From Candidatus Falkowbacteria bacterium RIFOXYA2_FULL_47_19 (GTDB lineage Bacteria; Patescibacteriota; Patescibacteriia; Patescibacteriales; UBA12075), in the NCBI GenBank assembly GCA_001780275.1, contig MFGB01000017.1, positions 1 through 59,840 on the forward strand: DNA of 59,840 nucleotides, given 5' to 3'. Below, in pieces: positions 28,498-38,318 of the stretch. The notes below the pieces were generated by a model. The model worked only from the letters and a program-made list of their open reading frames with translations. It had not been told where the DNA came from and did not search any database. The translations under genes and the position numbers were made by a program. The first letter of the stretch is position 1; the number at the start of each line of letters is the position of its first letter.

Positions 28498-29488
28498 AAA
28501 TATTTTTTACCATAAATTTTAATATTTTTCTTTTACCCAATTCTATATTTTTACTCAGAGGAGATTGTTGTAGAATTTTCCAGGTATTTTGATTTAATGC
28601 TATATTTGCATAGCAGACTTCAAGCCAGCGGTTGGAGATTATTTTATCGAATGATTCTATATTGTAAATTTTTATTTTATGGTTAGCTTTACTGAGTTTT
28701 AAAAGCCATTTTTCTATTTCAGCAAGATAATTTTGTGTCGTATAGTCAGATGGTTTTAACAAGGCTCGATGCAAAAGCAATTCTTCTTTACCCGGTCTCA
28801 GGCCGAGTTTTTTTAATTCGCGTTCCTGAATCAGGCTAGCGTTCGTTCTCTGGGTTTTCGCGTATTGATTACTGATATTATTTTTTGTTATTCGATAGTA
28901 GAGCAGGATTTTATTTAGGTTGGCGAATTCGGTCAGGGGCGCAATCCGGGTCCAAAGTTCGTAATCTTCCGCATGGATAAAATTTGGATCGAAACACAGA
29001 CCGCGTTCTTTGAAGAGCGAGGCGCGGAAAATTACGCTCGGATGCGCCATCTGCGTATTAAAAAGAAAACCGGCCTTAATATCGTCCGATTTCGTATAAT
29101 ACTTATTGACACCAGTTGATTCACCGAAAGTTTTTACCCAGGTGCCGCAAGCGCCGATTTTCGGATTTTTATCCATAAAATCTACCTGTTTCTCTATGCG
29201 TTTGGGCAAGCTGATATCGTCGGCGTCCATGCGGGCGATATATTCCCCGCGTGCCAGGTCTATACCCTTATTTAGGGTGGCAATCAGCCGCAGGTTAGTA
29301 TCGTTAATAATCAGCCTGATTCTCGGGTCGTTATAGGATTCGATTATTTTCCGGCTATTATCGGTTGATCCATCGTCAATGATCAAAAATTCAAAATCAC
29401 GAAAGCTTTGATTAAGAATGCTGTCGATTGCTTCGTGTAAATATTTGGCCGCGTTATAAACGGGCATTAGAACCGTTACTTTTGGCAT
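28478..29488 (-). CDS. Glycosyltransferase family 2
   Basis: A 336-residue inverting GT-A enzyme: VTVLMPVYNAAKYLHEAIDS, FLIIDDGSTDNSRKI, the DxD motif ARMDADDISLPKRIE, and the catalytic region FIHAEDYELWTRIA. The C-terminal extension of about 100 residues is helical. It is the last gene of the long - strand operon, 2 bases after the radical SAM gene. Its 3' end overlaps the convergent + strand gene by 20 bases, with no terminator between them. Confidence 0.92.
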   Translation of the reverse strand: MPKVTVLMPVYNAAKYLHEAIDSILNQSFRDFEFLIIDDGSTDNSRKIIESYNDPRIRLIINDTNLRLIATLNKGIDLARGEYIARMDADDISLPKRIEKQVDFMDKNPKIGACGTWVKTFGESTGVNKYYTKSDDIKAGFLFNTQMAHPSVIFRASLFKERGLCFDPNFIHAEDYELWTRIAPLTEFANLNKILLYYRITKNNISNQYAKTQRTNASLIQERELKKLGLRPGKEELLLHRALLKPSDYTTQNYLAEIEKWLLKLSKANHKIKIYNIESFDKIISNRWLEVCYANIALNQNTWKILQQSPLSKNIELGKRKILKFMVKNIFNSLCK

Positions 29489-29490
29489 GG

Positions 29491-30960
29491 TTATATTTTT
29501 ATCCTCCGTTTTATGTAAGAGAGCGCCCGTTTGGGCTCGCGCACGGCCAGCCTGATTTGATCTTTTAAAACGGCGATTCTTTTTTTAAATTTTATCAAAG
29601 TAAATTTCCGGTTTTGCTTTTCCTGCTCCGCGAATATTTTTTTAATCAGCCGCTCCCAGGTGTCTTTACTGACGCTCCCGAAGATATTACCCTGGTTGTA
29701 GTGGTGGAAATAATTAGCCCAGTCGGTATCGCGGCTAACGAGTCCTTTGGCTTCGGCCAGGTTCCAAATATCCGTTCCGGGATAGGGCGTTAAAATACTC
29801 CAGATAGTATGATCCGGATTGATTTCACGCATCGCTTTAAGGCTTAAAAAGATATCCTCTTCGGATTCTGCCGGGAAACCGGCCATAAAATAGAGAGTCG
29901 TTTCTATTCCGGCGCGCCGGGCCGATTTGACCGCGTTTTTTACTTTATCGGTACTGAGATTTTTTTTGATCATCTTCTGGATCTTAGGACTGCCGCTTTC
30001 AAGGCCCAGATAGATATGCTGGCAGCCGGCCTCCTTCATTATTTTGAGCAGTGGATAGTCGAGGGTGTCGCCGCGGGTATCGCAGTGCCAACTGATCCTG
30101 AAATTAAGATTCAATACCAGGGCGCAGAATTCTTCCACGTATTTTTTTTTCAGCGTAAAAGTATCATCGTGAAAAGAGAAGTTGGTAATACCCAATTTTT
30201 TATGCCGATCCATTATTTCCGCGACGACGTTAGTAGCCGAACGAAAGCGCACCGCCCGGGTCCAGATAAGCTTCGAGGCGCAATAGTTACACTCAAAGGG
30301 ACAGCCGCGCGAACTTATTATGCCCCTGGAGGAGCTTAGTTGTTTTTTTAATTCATGAACCAGATGAAAGGCGGGAAAGGGGAGGGCATCAAGATTTTTA
30401 ATAAAGGGTCTCGCCGGATTTTTGATAATTTTTTTGTCTTTTTTATAGGTTATGCCTGAAATATTATCAAGTGATTTTTTTTGTTTAAGCGCGTTTACAA
30501 GCTCAATGATCGTTTCTTCGCCCTCGCCTCGCACAACGATATTAAACCCGCCTTTGACGATTGGTTCTTCGGGCAGGAGGGTGGGGTGGACACCACCGGC
30601 AATCAGGAGGGTATCCGGGAAGGCTTCTTTTAGTTTTCTTGCTAATATGTAACCGGAAAAAGAATTCGGGGTCATGAGGGATAAGCCGATCAGGTCAGGC
30701 TTGAATTCAATCGCGGTTTTTACGATATCGGAAAATATGTAATGGTCCGGATTCAGATTCTTTCGGTAAGATTCTTCGTCGATGGTTATTTTTTCTTCCC
30801 CGCCAGTTATTTTTTTAAAAAAAGTTTCACCGTTTAATATTAAAATATCATCACCGTTTTTTTCTAAAACCGCACCGATGTAAGCCAGTCCAAGATAGAC
30901 CCGGCTGCTCGATATATTTTGGAATCCGTACCAAGGGGGTTGGATTAGAAGTATTTTCAT
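29491..30960 (-). CDS. B12-binding-type radical SAM protein (3 of 7)
   Basis: 489 residues: an N-terminal B12-like domain (ILLIQPPWYGFQNISSSRVY, IGLSLMTPNSFSGYI, LIAGGVHPTLLPEEP, VVRGEGEETI), then the radical SAM core with C220-x3-C224-x2-C227 in SRGCPFECNYCAS, and IYLGLESGSPKIQ. SILTPYPGTDIW is the usual last strand. It most resembles general B12-type radical SAM enzymes of O-antigen-like loci. It sits between the fucosyltransferase gene (11 bases upstream) and a GT2. Confidence 0.92.
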   Translation of the reverse strand: MKILLIQPPWYGFQNISSSRVYLGLAYIGAVLEKNGDDILILNGETFFKKITGGEEKITIDEESYRKNLNPDHYIFSDIVKTAIEFKPDLIGLSLMTPNSFSGYILARKLKEAFPDTLLIAGGVHPTLLPEEPIVKGGFNIVVRGEGEETIIELVNALKQKKSLDNISGITYKKDKKIIKNPARPFIKNLDALPFPAFHLVHELKKQLSSSRGIISSRGCPFECNYCASKLIWTRAVRFRSATNVVAEIMDRHKKLGITNFSFHDDTFTLKKKYVEEFCALVLNLNFRISWHCDTRGDTLDYPLLKIMKEAGCQHIYLGLESGSPKIQKMIKKNLSTDKVKNAVKSARRAGIETTLYFMAGFPAESEEDIFLSLKAMREINPDHTIWSILTPYPGTDIWNLAEAKGLVSRDTDWANYFHHYNQGNIFGSVSKDTWERLIKKIFAEQEKQNRKFTLIKFKKRIAVLKDQIRLAVREPKRALSYIKRRIKI

Positions 30961-30971
30961 GGTCTTGTAGA

Positions 30972-31829
30972 TTATAATTTTAACCAGTTTTTCGGAAGTA
31001 ATTCGTCATGATTATATTTTTCAGTCGCGAACCATTTTCGGGGAGCAATAACAATTTTTTTTGGGTTTTCATTAAGCCAAGCACCCCACCAAGAGAAAGA
31101 GCTGTTGGCAATGATGTTATGTTGGCAGCGGCTCATAAGAATTAGCTCTTCATAATCTTCTAATTTTTTATAGCGACTGATAAAAATGGTTGAATGGGGC
31201 AGGGTTAGGTTTTTTTTAGTCCAAGGAATATCATCTGAAAAAACAAAAATATTCGGGTTTTTTATTTTTGAAGTTAAGACTGTAAGGGCGCGATAGTAAT
31301 ATTCAGGAGGTAAAAGTCCGTATATGCTTGAAATTTTTTCTTTTAGGTAATCACCTCGCCTGATATGAAGAGAAATTGAATTCTCGTCGAAGACAGATAG
31401 GAGGTCAGGAAATTTTTTCTCTAGCGGAATTTTTAATTTGAATTCCTTTCTGATGTCGTTTTCCATGTCGGAAAAATATTTTTCGCTTTGCCAATAACCG
31501 TCAAAGTAAAGATTTTTATTTTTTATTTTTAGTATATCTTCATTGAATTTATATCCCAGATATTGAATGTACTTTCTTTGAAAACGCGGTTTGAGTCTGT
31601 CTGCTATTTTTTGCCAGCCGCTAATTCTGTATCGCGCAATTTCTTCCCTGGTTGCTATATTTTCCTCAATTAAAAAATTATTCAGCCGATAACGCCGCTG
31701 ATTATTTTTATCGTCATATTCAGTTATATCCAGTTTGTGCGGGGTGTTATTTTTTGTCGCCAAATTTTTTCCGGCTGCATATTGAAAAAGTTGATTACCG
31801 AGTCCGCCCTGGATTTTAACTATAATCAT
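30972..31829 (-). CDS. Alpha-1,2-fucosyltransferase (GT11)
   Basis: The 285-residue enzyme shows all the GT11 landmarks: the opening VKIQGGLGNQLFQYAAGKNL, the H155-x-R157-R158-G159-D160-Y161 GDP-fucose motif, VFSDDIPWTKKNL, and the NSSFSWWGAWLN motif near the end. It transfers L-fucose from GDP-fucose in alpha-1,2 linkage to galactose-type acceptors. The donor can be made by gmd and fcl at 58-59.8 kb. It overlaps the carbamoyltransferase gene by 4 bases. Confidence 0.95.
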   Translation of the reverse strand: MIIVKIQGGLGNQLFQYAAGKNLATKNNTPHKLDITEYDDKNNQRRYRLNNFLIEENIATREEIARYRISGWQKIADRLKPRFQRKYIQYLGYKFNEDILKIKNKNLYFDGYWQSEKYFSDMENDIRKEFKLKIPLEKKFPDLLSVFDENSISLHIRRGDYLKEKISSIYGLLPPEYYYRALTVLTSKIKNPNIFVFSDDIPWTKKNLTLPHSTIFISRYKKLEDYEELILMSRCQHNIIANSSFSWWGAWLNENPKKIVIAPRKWFATEKYNHDELLPKNWLKL

Positions 31830-33598
31830 TTTTTTTGTATTAAATATGGCCCCATTACTAAGTATTTTAACCCCGAATCTTCAAAGGTGTGCATAGCATC
31901 TTTCGGTCCCTCTACGTTTGGCTCTCCGTGTAGATTAAAAGAAGTGTTCAGAATCCCGCCAATTCCGGTTAGTTTCCTGAATTCTTCTATAATTACATGG
32001 TAATCGGGGCTTAATTCTTTGTTAACGATCTGCGGGCGGCTCGTTTTATCGTAGGGGTGTAGCGCGGCCACAAGCTCCCTACTCGCTTTTTCTGTCGTGT
32101 TATAGGTTATGACCATGTAATTACCGTTCGTTCGTTTGGGGTTATAAATATATTCCTCCGCATATTCTTCGGCGATCGAGGTGGCAAACGGCATCCAGAA
32201 GTCCCGGTTCTTTATCATTTCATTGATGATCCTGATGTTTTCGTAGCTGGCGGGATTGGAAAGAATCGACCGGTTGCCGAGTGCTCTGGCGCCGAATTCC
32301 ATTTTGCCGTCAAACCTGGCGATCACCTCATTTTTAGCGAGCAATTCGGCGATTATTTTATTCAGATTATTCGGTTTGGAAATAGCATGCTTGCTAAAAT
32401 AACCGTTTTGATTAAGAAATTCTTTTATTTCTCCTTCGCTATACTCCGTGCCCAGATAATAGGTTTTGACAGGATTGACTACGAAATCGAGGTTATTGTT
32501 TTGGCAAAATTTTTTATAACCGTATAGACATCCACCCAAGACAAGGGATTCATCGCCGGCACTCGGGGTAACCGTAAAACATTCAACCTCCGGCATTTCG
32601 GCGATTTTTTGGTTCATTTTTACGTTCATGAATACGCCGCCAGCGACGGCGATTTTCTTTATGCCGGTTTTAAGAATCCAGCGTTTAACCCATTCAAGTG
32701 TTATATTTTCGGTGAATTTTTGGATGGCGCCGGCGATATTGTCAAATCTTTCATATGTCAAATTTTCTCTTAAATAATATTTTGTCAGCTGCATGGGAAT
32801 ATTTTTACATTTAAATTCATCTTTGTCGTTCAAGCTGAGAATATTTTCAAAAATCGGCAGAAGGGTTTCGGCGTATTTTTCCTTGGCGTATGGCGCCATC
32901 CCCATTACTTTAAATTCATGTTCGTCCGGCTTCATGCCCATAAAAGCAGTTACTTCCCGGTATAAGTAACCAAGTGAATGAATACGATTGATTTTAGAAA
33001 TGGTTTTAATTTCATTATTTTCAAATATGTTCACAGTGGCACATAAGCCATCTCCCTCACCGTCAAGCGTAAATACCAGGGTTTTTTCTTTTGAGTTCTC
33101 TAGAAAGGGGAGAGTTGAGTGGGCGTGGCACAGATGATGGTCTAGGTAAATTATTTTATTTTTTTCCGCGTTAAGCGTCTTGCTGAAGTATTCTTCCATC
33201 TCAAGTTTGTCGTTTTTATTTATATTTTTTGCGTCCGAAGCGAATCGCTCTTTAGCGCTTTTATAGAAATAATCCGGGAATAACTTGAATTTAAGAACAG
33301 TCTTTAGGGAAATATTTTTTTCTGTTTTAGAATACGCCGAATTATATGCCGAGGATTTAAAATCGCTCTTTTTGAGGTATTTGTATCCAAGTGGCAGTTT
33401 CTGTGTCAGGACATAATAGTCTATATCCGAAGCAAATTTGTCTTTTATATATCGCAAAGATAATTCCGGAAAGCCAGTGGAATTTTTTATCCGATTGAAT
33501 CTTTCTTCGCTGACGGCAAAAGTTATTTTTCCGTCTTGCATTAGGGCTACGGAGGCGTTGTGGCCGTAATGTATGCTGATGATGTTATTTTTTTTCAT
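31826..33598 (-). CDS. O-carbamoyltransferase (second copy)
   Basis: 590 residues, same family as the gene at 18575 but clearly diverged. It keeps the canonical first motif GHNASVALM (12-20), EERFNR (31-36), the metal-binding DHHLCHAHS (153-161), FTLDGEGDG, and in the C-terminal YrdC-like domain FDGKMEFGARALGNRSI and NTSFNLHGEPNVEGP. It would carbamoylate a hydroxyl, here probably of a sugar. It overlaps the radical SAM gene upstream by 14 bases and GT11 downstream by 4. Confidence 0.94.
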   Translation of the reverse strand: MKKNNIISIHYGHNASVALMQDGKITFAVSEERFNRIKNSTGFPELSLRYIKDKFASDIDYYVLTQKLPLGYKYLKKSDFKSSAYNSAYSKTEKNISLKTVLKFKLFPDYFYKSAKERFASDAKNINKNDKLEMEEYFSKTLNAEKNKIIYLDHHLCHAHSTLPFLENSKEKTLVFTLDGEGDGLCATVNIFENNEIKTISKINRIHSLGYLYREVTAFMGMKPDEHEFKVMGMAPYAKEKYAETLLPIFENILSLNDKDEFKCKNIPMQLTKYYLRENLTYERFDNIAGAIQKFTENITLEWVKRWILKTGIKKIAVAGGVFMNVKMNQKIAEMPEVECFTVTPSAGDESLVLGGCLYGYKKFCQNNNLDFVVNPVKTYYLGTEYSEGEIKEFLNQNGYFSKHAISKPNNLNKIIAELLAKNEVIARFDGKMEFGARALGNRSILSNPASYENIRIINEMIKNRDFWMPFATSIAEEYAEEYIYNPKRTNGNYMVITYNTTEKASRELVAALHPYDKTSRPQIVNKELSPDYHVIIEEFRKLTGIGGILNTSFNLHGEPNVEGPKDAMHTFEDSGLKYLVMGPYLIQKK

Positions 33599-35099
33599 GT
33601 TTGCAGTTTGATTTATAATAATTTTTTAACATCGAATAAATCTTATTCGGCATAACTCTTTTAGCCAATTTTATGAATAGTATTTTGAGAGTAGACGGGT
33701 TTTTTTTTAAGTATTTAGTAATGGTTGGAATCATAGATAGTTGTCTTATGAGACCAATGGGTGTTATTAGTCTGTTTAGTGATATGTAGCTCAACAAAAC
33801 CTCTTTAAAACGAAACAATCGCTCTTGGCTATGTTCAAGGGTAAAAAGAGGCGTAGGAACGTCATTGAACCAAAAATCATCATTTATTTTTCCGCTTGCT
33901 TTTGTAATTTCGTATACTTCCGTGCCGGGATAAATTGTTAATACGGCTACATCTTCAGGGTAATAAACGTATTTTATTTTTTGTAATTTTTGTATCAATC
34001 GCCCGGTTTCTTTAATGGTCTCCATGGTTTCTCCGGGAAGACCTACTATCAGAAAGGCGAGTACGGCCATTTTTTTATCGGCGAATATTCTAAAAGCATT
34101 GACGGCATCTTCCGGGGCGATTCCCTTTTTACATTTTTTTAATATTTCTCGGTTTCCGCTTTCCAGACCCAATAATACTTTGTGAAAATTAGCCTCTTCC
34201 ATTTTTTTTACCATTTCTTCACTAATCGGTCTCAGGCGACCACTGCACGTAAAATTTAGCTTGATGTTATTTTTTATGATTTCATTACAAAATTCAATTA
34301 CCCTTCGATTATCTATGAAAAAGGTGTCGTCATGTATCCAAACTGATTTAATGTTCGGTAATTTTTTCTGTATGTATAGAATCTCGTCTATAATATTCTT
34401 GACAGATCTTTTCCTGACCCGTCTTTGTGATATTTTATCAAGGCAGCAAAAACTGCAGTTAAAAGGACAGCCTCGGGAGGTAATGATACAGGCCGCGTGG
34501 CTTTTTGGAGTAATAAATTCCTCGTGTTTTGGGAAGGGTAGCTCATCCAGATTTTCTATTAGCGCCCTACCCGTTGTTTTTATGATTTCGTTACTTTCAT
34601 TTGCGAAAGCTATCCCGGCTATCATGTTTAAGTCGGGCTGGTTTTTGTCGAGTTCATTTAATAGCTTAGACAAGGTAATTTCCCCCTCGCCCAACACGGC
34701 GATCACATAGGGGTATTTTTTTAATATACTTTCGTACAAAACGGTCGTGTGTATTCCGCCAATTATGATTTTAATATTCGGATGATTTTTATGCAGATAT
34801 TCTACGGTGTCGAAACTGCTTATTCTATTCGGGGTCAGTATTTGCAAACCAACAAAATCAGGTTTAAAAACGTCTAGGGTAATTTTTATTTTTTTTAAGC
34901 AGTAAGAAAATTCGTGATTATTCAAAAAAAGACTTTTTACCTGATAACCGTCTTTTTCCAGATATGAATGCAGATAAGCTATCCCCAGGGGATAATGAGA
35001 TGTATCGTCGCCCGTTTTGACACCTTTTTTTTTACCGTGGCTAGCGGTCACCAAAGATATGTCTTCGAAACTTGTGCTTAACAAAAGTATTTTATTCAT
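33585..35099 (-). CDS. B12-binding-type radical SAM protein (4 of 7)
   Basis: 504 residues with an N-terminal B12-like domain (ILLLSTSFEDISLVTASHG, VGLQILTPNRISSFDT, IIIGGIHTTVLYESI, VLGEGEITL) and the radical SAM motif C211-x3-C215-x2-C218 in TSRGCPFNCSFCC, followed by WIHDDTFFIDNRRVIEF and VLLGLESGNREIL. It is strikingly similar along its whole length to the protein at 55910, so the two are recent paralogues with probably the same type of substrate. The C-terminal region is basic and hydrophobic, suggesting membrane contact. Confidence 0.92.
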   Translation of the reverse strand: MNKILLLSTSFEDISLVTASHGKKKGVKTGDDTSHYPLGIAYLHSYLEKDGYQVKSLFLNNHEFSYCLKKIKITLDVFKPDFVGLQILTPNRISSFDTVEYLHKNHPNIKIIIGGIHTTVLYESILKKYPYVIAVLGEGEITLSKLLNELDKNQPDLNMIAGIAFANESNEIIKTTGRALIENLDELPFPKHEEFITPKSHAACIITSRGCPFNCSFCCLDKISQRRVRKRSVKNIIDEILYIQKKLPNIKSVWIHDDTFFIDNRRVIEFCNEIIKNNIKLNFTCSGRLRPISEEMVKKMEEANFHKVLLGLESGNREILKKCKKGIAPEDAVNAFRIFADKKMAVLAFLIVGLPGETMETIKETGRLIQKLQKIKYVYYPEDVAVLTIYPGTEVYEITKASGKINDDFWFNDVPTPLFTLEHSQERLFRFKEVLLSYISLNRLITPIGLIRQLSMIPTITKYLKKNPSTLKILFIKLAKRVMPNKIYSMLKNYYKSNCKHEKK

Positions 35100-35112
35100 A
35101 CCGTTTATATCG

Positions 35113-35943
35113 TCATCTGTAAATTTTTTCTAGTTTATTAGTACCCTCAATCCAGTTAGCGGGGCTTTCTTTTTTTTGCTTTAATAGTCCGGTCTTACTG
35201 TAGGTATTCAGCTTGAATTTTGTTATTTTTCTGATGCGCCTGGACCATTCCACGTCCTCGCCTTCACCCCAGCGCAATTTTTCGTTTAGGGGGTTGTTCA
35301 GATAAAAATTACGCTTAGCTACGAAATAAGTACCGCTGATGATTTGATATGGCGTACACTCGGCGTGATACGGAAGAAGGCCTACGCCAATATTCGGGTA
35401 ATCCCAGGTTATCCAATCACGGAAGCGGGAGCCGTCATTATTAAGTATTATATTCATGCAAACATCGAAATTTTCACCGAATTTATCAAAACCCTTCTTC
35501 CAGCCGGGCAAAAAATGCACATAATCATGGCAAACGACTATTTTGTCGAAACGAGTGGATGCCACACCTAGATTTTTCTTGCGCGTTATCCAACCCGGTG
35601 ACCACCTCAATTCCCGGTATATAAGATGACGGATATTGCTTTGTGGTTTTATCTGGATATTAAGATTCTTTGGGCCGACAACAATGACTTCATGTGGGGT
35701 TCCGGACAACTCTCTTTCAGCGGAACTGATTAATTTTAAAAGATAGTCTGGTGCCTGACCGCCAGTGGTAATAACTATCGACCAACCGTTATCTATTTTT
35801 TTTGTTTTTGCGCCTATGGCATCAGGATTGTTTATTTTTTCATAATAATCATTAATCAAACGCATAATAATATCAACCCCCAGTAAGCGCCTGAATTTTA
35901 CTAAAAAAATTTTGGTCTTTAGAATAATAATTTTATTATGCAT
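35113..35943 (-). CDS. Putative GT-A glycosyltransferase
   Basis: 276 residues with a GT2-like core: WSIVITTGGQAPDYLLKLI, EVIVVGPKN, a metal-site-like CHDYVHFLPGWKKGF, and the late acidic motif WGEGEDVEWSRRI that usually carries the catalytic base. The N-terminal 45 residues are outside the core. It overlaps the upstream radical SAM gene by 8 bases and lies 13 bases before another. The same pairing of a GT-A protein with a related radical SAM gene recurs at 55128-57412. Confidence 0.75.
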   Translation of the reverse strand: MHNKIIILKTKIFLVKFRRLLGVDIIMRLINDYYEKINNPDAIGAKTKKIDNGWSIVITTGGQAPDYLLKLISSAERELSGTPHEVIVVGPKNLNIQIKPQSNIRHLIYRELRWSPGWITRKKNLGVASTRFDKIVVCHDYVHFLPGWKKGFDKFGENFDVCMNIILNNDGSRFRDWITWDYPNIGVGLLPYHAECTPYQIISGTYFVAKRNFYLNNPLNEKLRWGEGEDVEWSRRIRKITKFKLNTYSKTGLLKQKKESPANWIEGTNKLEKIYR

Positions 35944-37423
35944 TTTTAGTTTTTGCGTGAAATAAATTTAATAGTTTTCTAAACTCATATTTGCTTTTAT
36001 TAATAAGGCGAATGGCAAAATCTATCGGATATCTATTTATGATTATACGCAGTGGCAGGGTTACTCGGGATTTTACCATAAAGTCTGACATAAACAATTT
36101 ATTTATGCATTTCGGAATATTGATCGTGTTAAAATAAAAAAGAGAGTTGGCGTAATTATATTTGATATCCCTTCTGTAGTCCTTGTTGAATTCAGAGCGC
36201 AGTGATGGAAGTATTCCGTCTTTTAAGGCGCGCTCAGCTATGGCGGTACCCGGAAAAAACTCCAACGTATAAAGGCTTAGTGTTTTGGGCTGTGGAAGGG
36301 AAAGCCATAGTTTTAAACTATCTCTCCAGTCATTATTGTCCTCATAGGGATTATCAAGAATAAAACCGTAATCAGCCTTCAATCCCCGATCCTTGAAAGA
36401 AGAAACTATATTGGCCGCTTTTATCACCTGTTCGTTGGTTACGAATCGTTTATAAATCTTTTTCAAAATCCTTTCAGACCCCGATTGCACTCCAAAAGAT
36501 ATGCCCCTTAATCCGTAATTGACCAATAATGAAATTTTTTCCTCAGTAACAAAAGGTGGGGTTGCATTAATCGTAAACGTAAGGCCGAGGTCTTTGTTTA
36601 TGAAACTTGCTATGTTTTTTATCTCCTCTGCGTTTCTTACTAAAAAATTATCATCGTTTATGGCAATGTGGTTAACAAATGGGAGGTTAGCAAGGTGCGT
36701 TTTTAATTCCTTTTTTATTCGTTGAGGCGAAGCTAGTCTGTGCCACTTATGTTTGGAGTCGCGGGCCAACTTGTGATAAAGCGAATTGGAACAGTATGTA
36801 CAGGAAAAGTTGCAACCCCGTTGTCCGTAAAAAAGAAAAGAGTTTCCGAAAAATTTCCTTTTTTTTAACGCCTCTTCCGGAATTTTTATTATTTCGTTAT
36901 GGCCGCGTATAAACAGATAGCTATTCTTTAGTCTATAATCGGGAAACGGTAGGTTGTCCAGGGATTCCGCGAAAAAATATTCTGACGGCCTTTTGATTTT
37001 ACCGTTTTGTTTCTGAAAAATATTCGGTATATTCAAATCAATTTTTTTATTTATAATTGATTCATAAAGCCGTCTGAGCGGTTCTTCGCCCTCTCCCACG
37101 CACACAAAATCAGCGTGTTGAAGTGATTCCTCCGGTAATGCCGTTGGGTGTATTCCACCCAGAATTATGGGGATTTTTAGTCTGGTATTTATTTCCCTTA
37201 TTATTGGCAGACAGATGTCCCAATCTTTGCTCATTAGCGAAAAACCGATTAATTTTGAACCCCGGGAAATTTCTATAACCCTCTCTATTACAGACGCCGA
37301 CAAACAACTGCATTTATTTAAGTATATTACCCTCGCAGGGATATTGAAGTGTTCTACGTATGCTTTTAATGATTTTATACCGATCTCCTGCAGGGGATTA
37401 CTATTGGTAATTAAAGTTATCAT
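35936..37423 (-). CDS. B12-binding-type radical SAM protein (5 of 7)
   Basis: 495 residues: a B12-like N-terminal domain (ITLITNSNPLQEIGIKSLKA, IGFSLMSKDWD, IILGGIHPTALPEES, CVGEGEEPL) and a radical SAM core with C204-x3-C208-x2-C211 in QRGCNFSCTYCSN, then HIAINDDNFLV and ISFGVQSGSERIL. TLEFFPGTAIAERAL is the last barrel strand. It differs in the first 15 residues from its paralogues, lacking the PP motif. The neighbours are a methyltransferase and a GT-A gene. Confidence 0.9.
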   Translation of the reverse strand: MITLITNSNPLQEIGIKSLKAYVEHFNIPARVIYLNKCSCLSASVIERVIEISRGSKLIGFSLMSKDWDICLPIIREINTRLKIPIILGGIHPTALPEESLQHADFVCVGEGEEPLRRLYESIINKKIDLNIPNIFQKQNGKIKRPSEYFFAESLDNLPFPDYRLKNSYLFIRGHNEIIKIPEEALKKRKFFGNSFLFYGQRGCNFSCTYCSNSLYHKLARDSKHKWHRLASPQRIKKELKTHLANLPFVNHIAINDDNFLVRNAEEIKNIASFINKDLGLTFTINATPPFVTEEKISLLVNYGLRGISFGVQSGSERILKKIYKRFVTNEQVIKAANIVSSFKDRGLKADYGFILDNPYEDNNDWRDSLKLWLSLPQPKTLSLYTLEFFPGTAIAERALKDGILPSLRSEFNKDYRRDIKYNYANSLFYFNTINIPKCINKLFMSDFMVKSRVTLPLRIIINRYPIDFAIRLINKSKYEFRKLLNLFHAKTKNA

Positions 37424-37444
37424 GAACTTAAGGTTAAGATTATT

Positions 37445-38308
37445 TTAAACCGTTGATACTTGTTTACGGTTTGTTTCCACTAAAATATTGTAGTCTTTTA
37501 GAGGATTATAGGATAATGGTTCATTGGAACATATCATAATGTGGGGCAGTTTTGTCTCTTCGTTGATGCGGTAATAAAAATAAAGATTTTGCCAGGAGAT
37601 CAGTTTTTTTTCATGTAGTTTCTTTATGTCGTCCATAATGCTGTGGTTTTTCCAGCGCTCCATCATTACTACGTATTTTTTGGAAAAGTTAAAAAGATTT
37701 TTTAGGGCGATCAGGTGGGATTCGTTCGTGTGAATATGCATGATTACGGCTTGCGTGAAACTAAGATCCGCCACCCCAGTTAATTCCGGGAGCAGGGGGG
37801 ACGTAGCGTCGATTTTTCTTATTTCCGCCTTTATATCCGGGTAGCATTCCCTCAAAAAAGCCAATTGACGTTCGTCTTTGTCTGTGCCTAATAATTTCAT
37901 GTCAGGGGCCAGGACGTACAGGTTGTGCAGGTGCATACCGTTGCCGCAGCCCATTTCTATGACGATTTCCGGTTTAAGCTGCAGTATGGTTTCGTACAAA
38001 AGGTGGTGATTGGCGTGCAGGGGCTTGATATCCGGATTGGTTTTTTCGAGTTTTCCGTTTTTTGCGGCATAATCCCCGGGCGCAAGGCTCATAGTATGAA
38101 CCTTTGCCTCTTCCCTTAGCTCTCCACGGTAATGCAGATTATAAAGTCTCCAATTGAACATATCGGCGTTATCAGATCCGATTGTTTTGATTATCCGTAA
38201 TTTTTTCCCCAACCTGACCATCAATTTTAAGAGATGATATTCGATGTAATATATATTCGAATAATTGTGTTTAGGATCTTTTATGAAATTAATTATTTTT
38301 TTGATCAT
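37445..38308 (-). CDS. Class I SAM-dependent methyltransferase
   Basis: 287 residues. A helical N-terminal part of about 100 residues precedes the methyltransferase core: VIEMGCGNGMHLHNLYVL, LGTDKDERQLAFLRE, IDATSPLLPELTGVADLSFT and a His-rich QAVIMHIHTNESHLIAL. The C-terminal end has short strands (LPHIMICSNEPLSYNP). The family is not one with a named sugar substrate. It lies 21 bases upstream of a radical SAM gene and 10 bases downstream of the GT10 gene. Confidence 0.8.
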   Translation of the reverse strand: MIKKIINFIKDPKHNYSNIYYIEYHLLKLMVRLGKKLRIIKTIGSDNADMFNWRLYNLHYRGELREEAKVHTMSLAPGDYAAKNGKLEKTNPDIKPLHANHHLLYETILQLKPEIVIEMGCGNGMHLHNLYVLAPDMKLLGTDKDERQLAFLRECYPDIKAEIRKIDATSPLLPELTGVADLSFTQAVIMHIHTNESHLIALKNLFNFSKKYVVMMERWKNHSIMDDIKKLHEKKLISWQNLYFYYRINEETKLPHIMICSNEPLSYNPLKDYNILVETNRKQVSTV

Positions 38309-38318
38309 AATAACGAAA

